This document shows positions 1-12,648 of a stretch of DNA of 64,000 nucleotides, one piece after another; the first letter of the stretch is position 1, and every line of letters begins with the position of its first letter. This DNA comes from Helicoverpa zea (Eukaryota; Arthropoda; Insecta; Lepidoptera; Noctuidae), in contig NC_061454.1 in assembly GCF_022581195.2 (NCBI RefSeq), forward strand, positions 3,844,001 to 3,908,000. The letters are read 5' to 3'. The position numbers and the translations under genes are program-made. Below the pieces are notes generated by a model that saw nothing but the letters and a program-made list of their open reading frames with translations, had not been told where the DNA came from and did not search any database.

Positions 1-1800
1 TAACATTTCTCTCTATACTCTCTTTATGACAGGAAATCTTGTAATTTCCTGGGAGGTAAGACATTTTATTCTGAGACTAAATTTCAGCACATATTGTATG
101 TTAGACCTTCTCTCACAGAAAATTACATGTACAGTTTATGATGATTTTCTTGATTGATGTTGTGAGTCTATTCTGACCACTTATAAAATAGGAACCAAGA
201 TTGTGGAGGATCAGAGGAGTGAATTCAGTGGGGTGTCAACAACATCTTTAACAAGTCAGTAAGTACAACCACAAGTGTTTTACAGTCAACAACTAAGAAA
301 GAGCATTGCTTAGTATCTATTAGTTTTGAACCATTAATTGAAAAAAAAAACTGACTGATAAAGAACAATTTATATGGTGATTGGAACTTATATTTAAAGA
401 TGATGACATCTGGTTATGTTTATATTCATATATATTTATTTGCATTCCATAATGTTACAATAGATGTTGAAGAGGCTTAAAACTAAGTAGGTACCATTAT
501 AGGCCCTGTTAGGGCACAGCTAAAGAAGGCAATACTTTAAGGCACCATAAATAAAGAACCATGAGTTAAACTAGGCTCAGGGGTACTTTGTTGTCACTTT
601 GTTTGTATTAAAATTGTTTCTACGGCACCACCTTCAATTCTGCTTTCGTATCCCTCATCAGGGATATAGTTCCGAAGGAGCAGAAAGCTTTTCCACTCAC
701 GCTTTACAACTTGTAGAGTTATAATTTAATTAAATGGTATTAACTAAAAAGAAAAGCTTAAATTGAGAAGTGTAGTGATTTTAATGAATTGTTAATTAAT
801 AAAACAATACCAGACGAAGAAAATTGAATGAATAAATTAAAGATTTGTACAATTTTTACCTTGATTATCTGTTATTAATTCTTACGAGCCTCTGTATTGA
901 GATGTGAAATGAATTGAAAGATTCATACTAATTCAGTTTGGTTGTATTGTTGAATTATTGAAATAAGACTACATAAATAAACTTTTGATAAGTTCATAGG
1001 TTGGAAGGTATGCACTATGTACTGTTTTAGCTGGTTCTATTGTTTGTTGCTGAAAACAAACGACTCGAGGAAGAAAATGGATATTATGTATTTATATATT
1101 TTAACCACTACAATAAGGGATTAACAGAAACAATTGTAATGTTGTAACAATTGTATGGTCTGATTGAGTTTGATTGTGTTGTTAAATAATAATAATAGAA
1201 GACATGTATTGATTTAGTTCAACCATAGGCATTGCTCTAATACAAATAAGAGATGGACAGAGAAAAATGTAATTACTTGTACATTTCTCATTTTATTATG
1301 TTGTTAATTATTAAAAACTAGCGACTGGAATGCTAATAAAGAATTGAGTATTGAATAGACAAGATATATTGTACTAGTTGTGAGATAACGAATATAAATA
1401 AGAGATGGGCAGAGAAACTGACTAAAGAATTTGTATTAGCTACTTTGATCATATTGATGATTAATGGATACTAAACGAGATAAAATATGTATACATATAT
1501 ATTGTAGTCAGAGATAGAAGATGTAATAAATTGAGAGATTTGTATATTGTCCAGTTTGAGGATATTGACAATTACGAGTCATTTATGATTCTGAATTTAA
1601 TACACGAAGGAATTGTGTAAGGACGGTTTTGTGTAAGGAGCCGCTTGTGATAATATTATTAATCAATATTTATAGAGATCTTCATTGACACATACCTACT
1701 TAAAAAGCTGAGTATATTTATCATAGCTCTCAATTCTTCGAAACTAAGTCCTTAAAAAATAAATTGTATATATTGTGCCAATAAAGTGTAATTGTGAAGT
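1..1800. other. AT-rich DNA with no supported gene
   Basis: No convincing coding sequence, RNA gene or intact mobile element was recognised. The stretch is AT-rich with short homopolymers. From about 700 onward, phrases such as GAATTGAAAGATT and TTGTATATTGTATTG recur at irregular spacing, so it may be the most decayed edge of the tandem array that follows. Confidence 0.4.
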
Positions 1801-1859
1801 ATATAAAATAAGACAGGATATTAAGCAATTGTATATTGTATTGAAGATCAATACAAGTG

Positions 1860-3080
1860 TAGTGACGCAGTTTATGAATCTAAGGCTGGATATTAAGAAA
1901 TTGTATATTGTATTGTTAATGTACAGTAGTCCAGGTACTGGATAGAAAGAAGTTGTTTACTGTAATGAGAATTATATAAGCAGAAGCAATGTGTAAATAC
2001 TGATTTGCACTTTGAATTATGATAGTGATAAATTTTAATGTGTTAATAAGGAACATAAGTTCAGAGACTTTGTATAATAGAAGTTTTCTATTGAAATGAG
2101 AAATGATATAAGTATTTTGATGCCAATATGGTGATGTTGACTTGTACTGCTTGAATTTGAATGAGGTACACAAATCCAGAGACTGGATACATAGGATTCT
2201 TTATTTAATGATTGTTGATATAAGTATGTTGTCGTCGATATGTTCATATTGACTTGTAATATTGAAATTTGAATGTATTGATAAAGTATGTGTAAGATAA
2301 GAACCGAGACCAGATATAAGGAATTGTTTATTTGATGGGGAACTATATAAATGAATTCATGTCAATATGTTGATTTTGACTTGTATTGCTTGAATTTGAA
2401 TGTATTGGTAAGGTACCTACACAAGTCCGGAGACTGGATATAGAGAATTGTTTATTTAATGGGGAATGATAAAAGTATATTGATGTCAAAATGTTGATGT
2501 TGACTTGTAATCGTTGAATTTGAATGTATTTATAAAGAAATAAATCCAGAGACTGGATATAAAACATGTCGATTATTGAAATAGGAAATGACATAAGTAT
2601 ATAGATGCCAATATGTTGATGTTGACTTGAAATGGTTGAATTTGAATGTATTTATAAAGAATATAGATCCAGAGACTGGATTATAAAGTTGATTATTGAA
2701 ATAGGATATGATATAAGTATATAGATGCCAATATGTTGATGTTTACTTGTAATGGTTGAATTTGAATGTATTTATAAAGAAATAAATCCAAAGACTAGAT
2801 ATAAAACAAGTCGATTATTGAAATAGGAAATTATATAAGTATATAGATATCAATATGTTGATGTTGGCTTGAAATGGTTGAATTGGAATGTATTTATAAA
2901 GAATATAAATCCAGAGACTGGATATAAAACAAGTCGATTATTTAAATAGGAAAATATATAAGTATATAGATGCCAATATGTTGATGTTGACTTGTCATGG
3001 TTAAATTTGAATGTATTGATAAGGTACATAAGTCGAGAGACTTGATAGAAGGATCTTGATGTCAATTTGTTAACATGACT
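1860..3080. repeat. Decayed AT-rich tandem array, period about 121 bp
   Basis: A core reading approximately TGTTGATGTTGACTTG recurs at 2131, 2242, 2370, 2494, 2616, 2736, 2858 and 2981, a spacing of 111-128 bp that settles at 120-123. Each unit also holds a version of CCAGAGACTGGATA and AAATAGGAAATGATATAAG. Copies differ by substitutions and small indels, so the array is old. Repeated minus-strand open frames here (with a recurring STYWH phrase) come from the periodicity and are not genes. Confidence 0.8.
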
Positions 3081-3150
3081 AGAAGGCGTAGATAGCTCCA
3101 AATAGGAGTGAATTCCTCGTTGCAGTCACAGTGATAGTAAGATTAACTTA
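3076..3150. repeat. Degenerate outlier copy of the 164-bp satellite
   Basis: The sequence around 3080-3140 (AGAAGGCGTAGATAGCTCC, then GGAGTGAATTCCTCGTTGCAG) matches the start of the 164-bp unit with many changes. It marks the decayed left edge of the satellite. Confidence 0.55.
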
Positions 3151-3377
3151 CTCTGTTAAACTTGAATGTTTTGATAAAGTATACAAGTCCAAATACTAGA
3201 CGTGAAGTTGTTTACCGTAGTAAGAATTTGTACAAGTATATGGTTGCCAATTTGTTAAAATGGCAATGTACACAAGTCACAGTTTGGATTCAAAATGAAA
3301 TGAAATGAAAATATTCGCAGAAATTGTTTATCGTAGTGAGAGTTTATGCAATTATATTGTTGACGATTTGTTAGCAT

Positions 3378-5190
3378 GGCTGGAAGGCGTGGATGGCTCC
3401 AGTTGGAGTGAAGGCCACGATGCAGTCATAGTTAGAGATGGCTGGAAGGCGTGGATGGCTCCAGTTGGAGTGAAGGCCACGATGCAGTCCTAGTTAAAGA
3501 TACGACTCTGGAAGGTTGGCACGATCGTGAAGCCTTGTTGGTGGACATCCTCTTGGCTTTGCGGTGAGGGGTCAAATGCAGATGTCGTGAGTTGAGATTG
3601 GCTGGAAGGCGTGGATGGCTCCAGTTGGAGTGAAGGCCACGATGCAGTCCGTTCTAGTTAAAGATACGACTCTGGAAGGTTGGCACGATCGTGAAGCCTT
3701 GTTGGTGGACATCCTCTTGGCTTTGCGGTGAGGGGTCAAATGCAGATGTCGTGAGTTGAGATTGGCTGGAAGGCGTGGATGGCTCCAGTTGGAGTGAAGG
3801 CCACGATGCAGTCCGTCCTAGTTAAAGATACGACTCTGGAAGGTTGGCACGATCGTGAAGCCTTGTTGGTGGACATCCTCTTGGCTTTGCGGTGAGGGGT
3901 CAAATGCAGATGTCGTGAGTTGAGATTGGCTGGAAGGCGTGGATGGCTCCAGTTGGAGTGAAGGCCACGATGCAGTCCGTCCTAGTTAAAGATACGACTC
4001 TGGAAGGTTGGCACGATCGTGAAGCCTTGTTGGTGGACATCCTCTTGGCTTTGCGGTGAGGGGTCAAATGCAGATGTCGTGAGTTGAGATTGGCTGGAAG
4101 GCGTGGATGGCTCCAGTTGGAGTGAAGGCCACGATGCAGTCCGTCCTAGTTAAAGATACGACTCTGGAAGGTTGGCACGATCGTGAAGCCTTGTTGGTGG
4201 ACATCCTCTTGGCTTTGCGGTGAGGGGTCAAATGCAGATGTCGTGAGTTGAGATTGGCTGGAAGGCGTGGATGGCTCCAGTTGGAGTGAAGGCCACGATG
4301 CAGTCCGTCCTAGTTAAAGATACGACTCTGGAAGGTTGGCACGATCGTGAAGCCTTGTTGGTGGACATCCTCTTGGCTTTGCGGTGAGGGGTCAAATGCA
4401 GATGTCGTGAGTTGAGATTGGCTGGAAGGCGTGGATGGCTCCAGTTGGAGTGAAGGCCACGATGCAGTCCGTCCTAGTTAAAGATACGACTCTGGAAGGT
4501 TGGCACGATCGTGAAGCCTTGTTGGTGGACATCCTCTTGGCTTTGCGGTGAGGGGTCAAATGCAGATGTCGTGAGTTGAGATTGGCTGGAAGGCGTGGAT
4601 GGCTCTAGTTGGAGTGAAGGCCACGATGCAGTCCGTCCTAGTTAAAGATACGACTCTGGAAGGTTGGCACGATCGTGAAGCCTTGTTGGTGGACATCCTC
4701 TTGGCTTTGCGGTGAGGGGTCAAATGCAGATGTCGTGAGTTGAGATTGGCTGGAAGGCGTGGATGGCTCCAGTTGGAGTGAAGGCCACGATGCAGTCCGT
4801 CCTAGTTAAAGATACGACTCTGGAAGGTTGGCACGATCGTGAAGCCTTGTTGGTGGACATCCTCTTGGCTTTGCGGTGAGGGGTCAAATGCAGATGTCGT
4901 GAGTTGAGATTGGCTGGAAGGCGTGGATGGCTCCAGTTGGAGTGAAGGCCACGATGCAGTCCGTCCTAGTTAAAGATACGACTCTGGAAGGTTGGCACGA
5001 TCGTGAAGCCTTGTTGGTGGACATCCTCTTGGCTTTGCGGTGAGGGGTCAAATGCAGATGTCGTGAGTTTAGATTGGCTGGAAGGCGTGGATGGCTCCAG
5101 TAAGAGTGAAGGCCTCGAGGCAGTCCTAGGAACGCAGCTCTGTAAAGGTGGCACAGTCATGACTTCTTGCTGGCGAATAACCTCTTGACT
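3378..5190. repeat. Satellite array with 164-bp unit, nearly identical copies
   Basis: The phrase GGCTGGAAGGCGTGG starts at 3378, 3440, 3600, 3764, 3928, 4092, 4256, 4420, 4584, 4748, 4912 and 5076. From 3600 to 5075 there are nine units of exactly 164 bp. Only scattered single-base differences were seen, for example at the copy starting 4584 and in the first unit. The two leftmost units are shortened (62 and 160 bp) and the last one, 5076-5190, is degraded. The array is much richer in G and C than its flanks. 164 is not a multiple of three and the frames are broken, so it does not encode a repeat protein. Confidence 0.95.
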
Positions 5191-5399
5191 TTGACCTTTA
5201 ACTTTGTACCAAAATATAAACCAATTTGTAAATGTGAACACCATGTAGCATTTTAATTGTCACTTTACTCTCATTTGTCTTTGCGATTCTACATGATCTT
5301 CGCATGCTTTTACTGTATGTATCAATACATACAAATTGTAATACTATATTATTTTTAAAAAGAGTAACCATGGAGTTTCTTGCCCGTTCTTCTCCATAG

Positions 5400-5510
5400 G
5401 AAGCTACTTTTGGAATGGGCAACTAGAATCAAACTTAGTTATAATTTTGACGTCCATAAGTGCTTGTAAAGGCCTAAATGAAATAAATGATTTGACTTTG
5501 ACTTTGAGAA
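5400..5510 (+). mobile_element. LINE 3' end fragment with TTTGAC tail
   Basis: The stretch ends with AATGAAATAAATGATTTGAC followed by further TTTGAC units. This is the form of 3' untranslated end and simple-repeat tail seen in CR1/Jockey-type non-LTR retrotransposons of Lepidoptera. No reverse transcriptase reading frame remains next to it. The family assignment is from memory of such ends. Confidence 0.55.
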
Positions 5511-6540
5511 GTTTGAGGACAAACTTAGTGGTCAGAATGGCCGAATGTTAGACTAATATTATCCTGTGTTGTTCTGTATGTTATATTCTCTTTTCATACA
5601 TTAAGGAACTATACTATATTTACCGAAGTATACTAAATCATTTTAGTTTTATACGGACAACACTACCTCTACTGTGAGGACAACACTAAAAAGAGATTTT
5701 GACAGTTAGAGCGCGCGCTTCCCATGCGCTTCCTTCGTGGACTGATAAACTATATTTTCTTACGATTGATATTAAATTGTGTTTTAAAAGTGAATACAAG
5801 AAGTTATTGTGATACGAATTGACGTTTTATTTCTGATTAAGGCTAGGAGATCATACCCTAGCTTATATAATTAATGATGCTTAATTTAAATTTTAAAATA
5901 AAATAAAATGGTGTGAAAACAATTATATATTTTGGGCACAATTAACAATAATCCGCCTAACAGAGGACATTGCCTGTCTAGGATTTCAGGTCAAAATCCG
6001 ACCTGCAGGTCTAAAGAGGAAAGTTCAGAACAAGTCTGGAAAAAAGTAAATATTTGGTAGATTTTTCTTCATTAAGTGTACGGTAGGTAAACATTTTGAA
6101 AGTCTTACAAAGTTGATGAGAATTGATTGGGTACTTTTTATGCTGATTTTACAGTATGGTGCACTTAAAATGGAATCTTTAGTAAAATGATTGGATGTTT
6201 TTATTTTTAAAATTATATCAATCCTTTTTTGTGTGAGAGGAGGCCGGTGCCCAGCAGTGAGTTGAATGATGAAAAAGACTGATGATGATGATGATGGAGT
6301 AAGTTGCTTGAGATAATAACGGCTTGAGATTTACCTGTTGTATTGTTTAATGTAATCAAATTGTTAATTATATATAAAGTTTAAGAGTTTTTCTCTTTTC
6401 AATTAATAGTGTCGGGACACCTTTTCACACACGGTTGGTTAGCCCCATGGTAAGTTATTAATTAACTTGTGTTATGGGTGCTAACACAACTGATAAACTA
6501 CATATAGCTACACATATACATATTTATAAATATATATTGT
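5511..6540. other. Intergenic DNA with LINE-tail remnant
   Basis: No gene was recognised. Near 6230-6300 the phrase GTGTGAGAGGAGGCC then GCCCAGCAGTGAG, followed by a short GATGAT run, matches the dispersed repeat 3' end also present at 8300-8355 and 48160-48235. Confidence 0.4.
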
Positions 6541-6645
6541 AACACCCAGACCACGGCCAACAAGCATGCTCATCACACAAATGTGGACCGAACCGGGAAT
6601 CGAACCCGGGACCTCAGATTCGGCAGTCTGGCTTGGTGACCTCAT
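6541..6645 (-). mobile_element. tRNA-derived SINE head fragment
   Basis: On the minus strand this carries GGTTCGATTCC, a perfect polymerase III B box, followed by a phrase ending TGGCCGTGGTCTGGGTGTT. That is a tRNA-like SINE head rather than a tRNA gene, as no cloverleaf can be completed. It abuts the tail of the interrupted SINE to its right. Confidence 0.55.
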
Positions 6646-6759
6646 CATCCTCCGAGCCTTTTCCCAATCATGTTGGGGTCGGCTTCCAGTTTAAACGGAT
6701 TCAGCTGAGTACCAGTGCTTTACAAGAAACGACTGCCTATCTGACCTCCTCAACCCAGT
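6646..6759 (-). mobile_element. SINE family A, distal part of an interrupted copy
   Basis: This part reads like 49510-49630 (for example CCTCCGAGCCTTTTCCCAA and TCGGCTTCCAGT) and stops after CAACCCAGT. The missing remainder resumes at 7704-7972. The two parts are one SINE split by the insertion between them. Confidence 0.8.
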
Positions 6760-7703
6760 TGCGGCCGTTGGTAGGCTGGTAGTCAGGCTGGCCGACAGGT
6801 AGGTAGGTAGGGGTCCAAATAAAGTACACAATTTGGTAGAAATTGAGACTTTATTTAAGCCAACTTCTGTTGCCCTAACCACGAATAGATCTCGAGGTAG
6901 AAGGTACACTGGGAACACTGGCCTGAACCGTGGTATAGCTCCGACGACGGCCCAGCTCCTTCCCAGGTTGCACTTCCAGGTCTCCAGCAGGACCCAGGTA
7001 GTTCCAGACAGGATCAGGTCTGGTCTTTCACTCGCCGCCAGGTAGAACGTTGCGTAGCGAGGGTTTAAAGTAGAATGTAAAAACTCGAACGTAGAAATTC
7101 CAACGTAGAAATAAATCCTGGAAGCGCAGAGACAAGGCTAGCATTAGCAGAGCTTAGGCCACGTTGCCGGGTCCAAAGGTCACAGTGTCCCAGCAAACAA
7201 AGTGAACAAAGAACAGCTGCTTTAGATAGAAATTTAGCAAGAAGAACACCTTACAATAGTATTTAAGCAATGCATGGAAACTTACCCCAGCGGGATTTCC
7301 GATTATAATTTGTCTAGCACAAATAAGTAGAAATTAGACAGGTACGCAATTACTGAAGGTCAAGTAAAAAAAACGTGTGACACAGCCGTCACGTCTGATG
7401 CAATTTGGTCGTCTGCCGCGTCTCCGGCCCGAATGCACTCGAGGCACCACCGTCGCGCGCAGCGAAACCAGTTCACCCGTTTAGAGATGCGTAGGCGCAA
7501 TAGTTACGAGGACCTTTGTGTAAATAATTAATATTGGGTTCCGTATATGAATTATGTTAATTTTAATATATTATAATTTTTTTTATTTCATTTATTTTAG
7601 TACTTTAGGTGTTTTATTAATTTTAGAATAATCTATTGTAATTATTTGTATTTTTTTTTTAATTTCTAACCTATTCTTAGAGCTAGGAAAGTACAACGTT
7701 ACA
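6760..7703. mobile_element. Probable solo LTR inserted in a SINE
   Basis: The 944-bp insertion begins TG and ends CA. It is flanked by CAGT on both sides (6756-6759 and 7704-7707), and it interrupts a SINE whose halves join cleanly when it is removed. TG...CA ends with a 4-bp target duplication and no coding capacity fit a solo LTR left after recombination between two LTRs. Read on the minus strand it starts TGTAACG, a common LTR start. It might instead be another kind of non-coding insertion. No autonomous partner is present in this window. Confidence 0.6.
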
Positions 7704-7972
7704 CAGTAACCCGGGCAACCCGATACCCCTTGGTTAGACTGGTGTCAGACTTTCTGGCTTCTGACTACCCGTAACGACTGTCAAGGATGTTCACTGACTG
7801 CCGGGACCTACAGTTTAACGTGCCATCCGAAACACAGTTAATGGTGTCTAAGATATACTTAGAAAGTACATACAAACTTAGAAAAATTGCATTGGTACTT
7901 GCCTGACCTGGGATCGAACCCGTGCCCTCATACTTGAGGTTGGTCCTTTACCCACTAAGCCACCACGACTTC
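7704..7972 (-). mobile_element. SINE family A, tRNA-like head part
   Basis: This is the promoter-proximal half of the SINE split by the 944-bp insertion. On the minus strand it contains a tRNA-like head with a B box (read on + as GGATCGAACCC near 7912) and then the family A body also seen at 14697-15090 and 49510-49897. Confidence 0.8.
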
Positions 7973-10575
7973 CCAAACTCTGTTCGTGACTTTGTTCGTG
8001 ATCCAAATAAGTAATAATCTTTTTTTCTGCCTATAATATACAGTACGTGTTGAGAAAGGCTATATAGGATATGGTATGTCTGTTATATTTTGGTCTAATG
8101 ATAATTCAAATACACGTCTATTAATTAGAGCATTGTTCCTTATGGATAGCCTACCCTTACTGAGTAATACTTGTAATTATACCGACCGTTAATTACCAGA
8201 ATCATTACATAACTAGAATTATTGCGCGTGTACAATATACGCACAACGTGAGACTTTGAATATACATACGTATAAATAATCGTCAAATAAATATGGTCAA
8301 TCCTTCTCCTTGTGAGACGCCTCCCTGCGCCCAGTAGTGGGACGATAAAAAAGGCTGTATGGAAATAAATAACACCCTTGTCCAGGGGTAACTTACTCTC
8401 ATCACTAGAGTAAAAAGTAGCCACCTTTTATCTACCTCCATGGCTGTATCTGTGCCAAACATCTCAATAGGTTTACCCGTTTCAGTGTGTTTTCTTTTTA
8501 CACAGACAGACTTACATTCACATGAAAATAATTACAAGAATTGCCTGGTATACAGTGTAGTGGTACTGGTATGATATAAACCACTCAACTTGTCCACAAA
8601 AGGTCACTTTAGTTCAAAAATAGTATACAGTTTTAAATAGTGTATGTACTCACTCACTTGTACTTGAAATGATGACGTCACGACTCCCGTGGCGTGACTG
8701 ATTCCACTCTGAAGGCACTGCCCAGGGATTTACTACAACTATTACTTTTTACGAGTCTCTTGTTAACATCGTTTTAAAGAGGGTTTAAAATATTGATATG
8801 TTGTTTTAGTAATAGGTTTGTAAATGAGGCAGTAAATAAGTGGATGGGGCGGCAATTTTTATTTGTCAAAAAAAGTGATTCCAAATTATTTTCCGGACTT
8901 TTACAAGTGTTCTGCAACATTAATCTGGTAAACATGTCCAGATTTTGCTGTTTTATATTAAAAGATACCTAATTATACTCCAGAATTTATATTCTTGCAA
9001 ACATTATGAAGATTTAAGTTTAAATCGCAACATTCGTCAAACAGGTGATTTGACAACTGCAAATGGTTTTGTTAGCGTTATACTTAATGGTGCAACTCAC
9101 CCTTAGTATTTACAAAGCAGATTCTGAACTACCGTCAAAGGGCATATCACAAAGGATCTACCTAAATATGCATACTGGATCCTAATAAACAACCTTTCTA
9201 TTTATAAATACCTGACCTCTGTAACACCATACGTGACCTATACGTGACGTTGATTGAAACTCACGAGCGATTCCATGGAAAGTTATGGGGTTATGGGAGG
9301 TAAGAAACCTGTGGTGTATGATAAGTTATCGTCAATTTATTTATCTAGTTTGGGTGTGTGGTCAATAGTTTATGCCCAGTTTGCTATTTTTGGAATATTT
9401 TACGTGGTTATATTGAAATCTTGATGTTTTTTTAAACACGAAGATGATAACTATCTTTCATTATCATCTAGGTTTTAATTGTAGGTACTTCTAAGCTAAT
9501 ATGGCCACTTTAAGGTGAGAGAACTTTGAAATTGAAATGAATTGGTTCATATTTGTATTGGTTTATATTTGGTTTATATTCAGCCTTTTCCCACAATTAT
9601 CCAACTACTCACTACTTATTATCTATAATGACGATTTCAATCCAATATCAATTACTAAAAACAAAAGAAAGCAAAGAATAGCCATGTTTACTCAACTGGC
9701 AATCTACAAAACATCGTGTAAACATCGTTCTCGATGGAAAATCCTGGAAATGTAACTTTCCAAGAAGTTTGTAATCCTTTTGAGGATACCAAATGAAATA
9801 TTGTCCTTCCATCTTGCGGTGTTTGGGAAAAGTTTCAAATGCGAGCGGAGCAGGGTGCAAAACTTAGAGTTGTAAAGCTTTGAAACATTATAACTGTTGG
9901 GCTAAAGGTTTTTAAAATTTTGGACGAAGTTTGTTGGTTGCATGTTTTTAATATTCTGGCTGTAACTTCCATTGTATATAAATTTCTTATGTTTTGTTCT
10001 GTCTGGTAAACTCTGTTTTTTCAACTACTTATAGTAATAGTAAATAGCTAGTTAAGAATAAATGTCTTTAAAAATAATGTGTCGCGTGACTGCATTGTTG
10101 TTTGTGTTACATACAATGAAATAAATATTATTTGCCTTTTCACTTTCAAGTTTTTCTTATAAATCTTAAAAATATAAAGTTATTCAAAAAATGTCTCGGT
10201 TGGTGCACATTCTAGCGTAATAAAGTAAATATGAGACACATGACCTAGGTTATTTTCAGTCAGACCAAAGGTCATACTTTAAAAATAACCTAGGTTTAAA
10301 ACCTCAGACGAATTATTCCCCATAGACTGAACATAGCTTTACCTTTACCCATCTTGTTTGCATTAAAAAAAAGTATACTCGTCTATTTTAAAGCGTAGGC
10401 CGGCGTAGACCTGCGTAGCCCAGTTGGCGCTACGCCAGGGGTCAATGACACTGCGTAGCATCCCTTGTAGCCACTCCCTCTCTTCATAGTATTGTTTGGG
10501 TATGTTTTTGCGTATCGATAGTTTGTTTTGATGAGTAAATAAGACTTAGACTAAATGAAGTGATAATGATAACCT
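7973..10575. other. Intergenic DNA, no supported gene
   Basis: AT-rich sequence with scattered short open frames, none with a recognisable domain. At 8300-8355 there is a short copy of the dispersed repeat end with the phrase GCCCAGTAGTGGGACGATAA. Nothing else was recognised. Confidence 0.35.
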
Positions 10576-10581
10576 TCTAGC

Positions 10582-10762
10582 TGATTATTGACCAAGGTGG
10601 CTGTTCTCATGTCAGAAGATTATATAGCCAGCTACACAGGACATATTATAGTGCACAAGCATTTGTGAGGACATAGATGTACTTACTATTCCTTCACTGT
10701 CATAGCCCGATAGGACGGTAAACTGACACGACTGGACAGAGATCAGGACCGACATTAACGTG
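10582..10762 (-). mobile_element. SINE family B body without its head
   Basis: It is clearly similar to the body of the SINE at 20443-20764 (shared GGACATATTATAGTGCACAA and GAGATCAGGACCGACATT). The tRNA-like head with its B box is missing at the right end. Confidence 0.65.
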
Positions 10763-12640
10763 ATATATGAAGTATTATGGTAAACAAAAGTGTTAATCAG
10801 TTTTACTCATAAAATCAAACTCAGTATTGCTTCTGCTCGATAAATATAACGTGAATCGATGCAATCATACTAAACGGGGCACGTAACGCGTAATTTACAG
10901 CCTGTATAAAATACTACGCCGTAGCCAATCGTAGCCGCTACGAGGTCACCGATCGTAGCAGACTTGGCTACAAACGTCAAAGTTTGTTACCGTCACTTGC
11001 AAGTTCTATCACAATGTGTCGAAGTTTCGTCAGTAGTTTTATGAGGCAATCAAGAAACTGTTTTAGTAAGATGGTAACTTATTGGGAAGAAGCAATTATG
11101 ACGCTACGGTCTTAGAGAGGAGGAGATATAAAATAAGTTTGATAAGTTTTTAGTTTCGTTTGTTTTCCTATAAATAAAAAAATTGTTGGTGATATTTTTG
11201 GAGGAGAATATTGTTGATATACTTGAGAACCGTGACTCTAGTTAATACTGTTAAGAAAACCCACACAATGCAGACTAAACAGGCGACAGACAGTTGACCC
11301 GATGGTAGGTATTTTCATATTATTCACACTGATTTATGAGCGCAAAAAAACTATCGGTTTGCAGTGTTCAAAATTATTATAAAAATGTAGGTATCATTAC
11401 ATTCTTCCACAAGCCTTTATTCTACGAAGGTGCAAAAAACTAAGAAGGTACCCTAAACCAGCGGATTGTGTTCGCGAGGGCAGAAAATCGTTGGTCGGAA
11501 TATTTTTGGTCGGAATTTTAAATAGGACACCGACCGAACCGTGACTGGCTTCCAATATTTCGGTCCATTTAACCCTAGAAGAGCCTAGAGGTATGTTCAG
11601 AATACTCTTGTGGATAATCAGGTCATGATGTATTAGTGAAGGGTAGTTTCAGAATACGCTTGTGGGTGAAGGGATCTTCGATAAAGAAAGGTGTTGTCAT
11701 GTGCAATTGTGCACATTATTACAACTTGTCTAGGCAATCAAAAGCGTAAATTTTAATTTTCCCATTAATACCAACAATTGCATAAACGTAATCTTTCATG
11801 AAACTTAAGTTAACTATGATTTTTTACGTTTAATTTTCAAAGAGACGGTACTATTCGTAATTAGGTAGAGAGCTGTACATTCCGAACAATCTTCCGTATC
11901 AATTGTTGTTTTAAAAAACGTATGTTTTGTTTATGTTGTCGGTGAACTTGGGCCTAAGTTCTTTTCAAATTCTATTTCAGTGCCTTGGCCTCAAACAAAG
12001 GGCCTAAAACTAAGTACATACCTAGTAAGAATAGGTAGCAATTTTTCAGGCTTTCAATAACATTATACTTAACAAAACCAATAAAAACTACCATTATGAT
12101 TTTCATTGTCAAGAGGTTCTATAAAAATCCTATTACTGTAACAAAAGGATACCTCTACGATCTAAATATTGGTTTCAAAAAGTAAAAGGATACCAGACAG
12201 GTTTGAAAAAGTCTATACTAGCCCTAATGTGACACGTGCAACAGTATCCAATATATGCAGTAATTTAACTCCGAACAATTTCTAAATCCAATCAGTCGTC
12301 TCGTCAGATCATTAAAATTCTGTCTACATATTCAGTTGATAGTGTTTGCAGTTTTCATGTACAATTAGAGAATATTTTTTAATGTTCATTGTGATATTTT
12401 CACTACCATTGAAATATTTTTTAAGTCCAGGTATCGTTTATTGTTTAACCCAGCAACGAACATTCGCACATTGGACATAAGAGTAAACTACCTTAATAAG
12501 AGAAAACTACCTTCTAAGCCAAAGAAGCTACTGTTCATCCAGTGCATCAATCCACATTAACTATGCTATGAGGATTATTATGTTTGTTACTTCCAAACTT
12601 TTACCAAAGTGATTTTTTTTAATAACTTTAAACAGAATCA
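10763..12640. other. Intergenic DNA, no supported gene
   Basis: No gene was recognised. The motif CGTAGCC and its reverse GGCTACG are locally enriched at 10380-10450 and again at 10910-10980, which suggests a decayed repeat pair on either side of the SINE remnant. Confidence 0.3.
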
Positions 12641-12648
12641 TTTTTATC

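Noticed and set aside
1916..3101. Several minus-strand frames sharing an STYWH-like phrase
   Set aside because: They follow the 121-bp decayed array and have no consistent start or shared frame.
3378..5190. CRISPR-like array
   Set aside because: Units are contiguous with no variable spacers and the genome is eukaryotic; it is a satellite.
4966..5244. 92-residue minus-strand frame in the satellite edge
   Set aside because: Unit length 164 breaks frame between copies, and the frame ends where the satellite decays.
6600..6625. tRNA gene
   Set aside because: Only the B box and part of the head are present; the cloverleaf cannot be completed. It is a SINE head.
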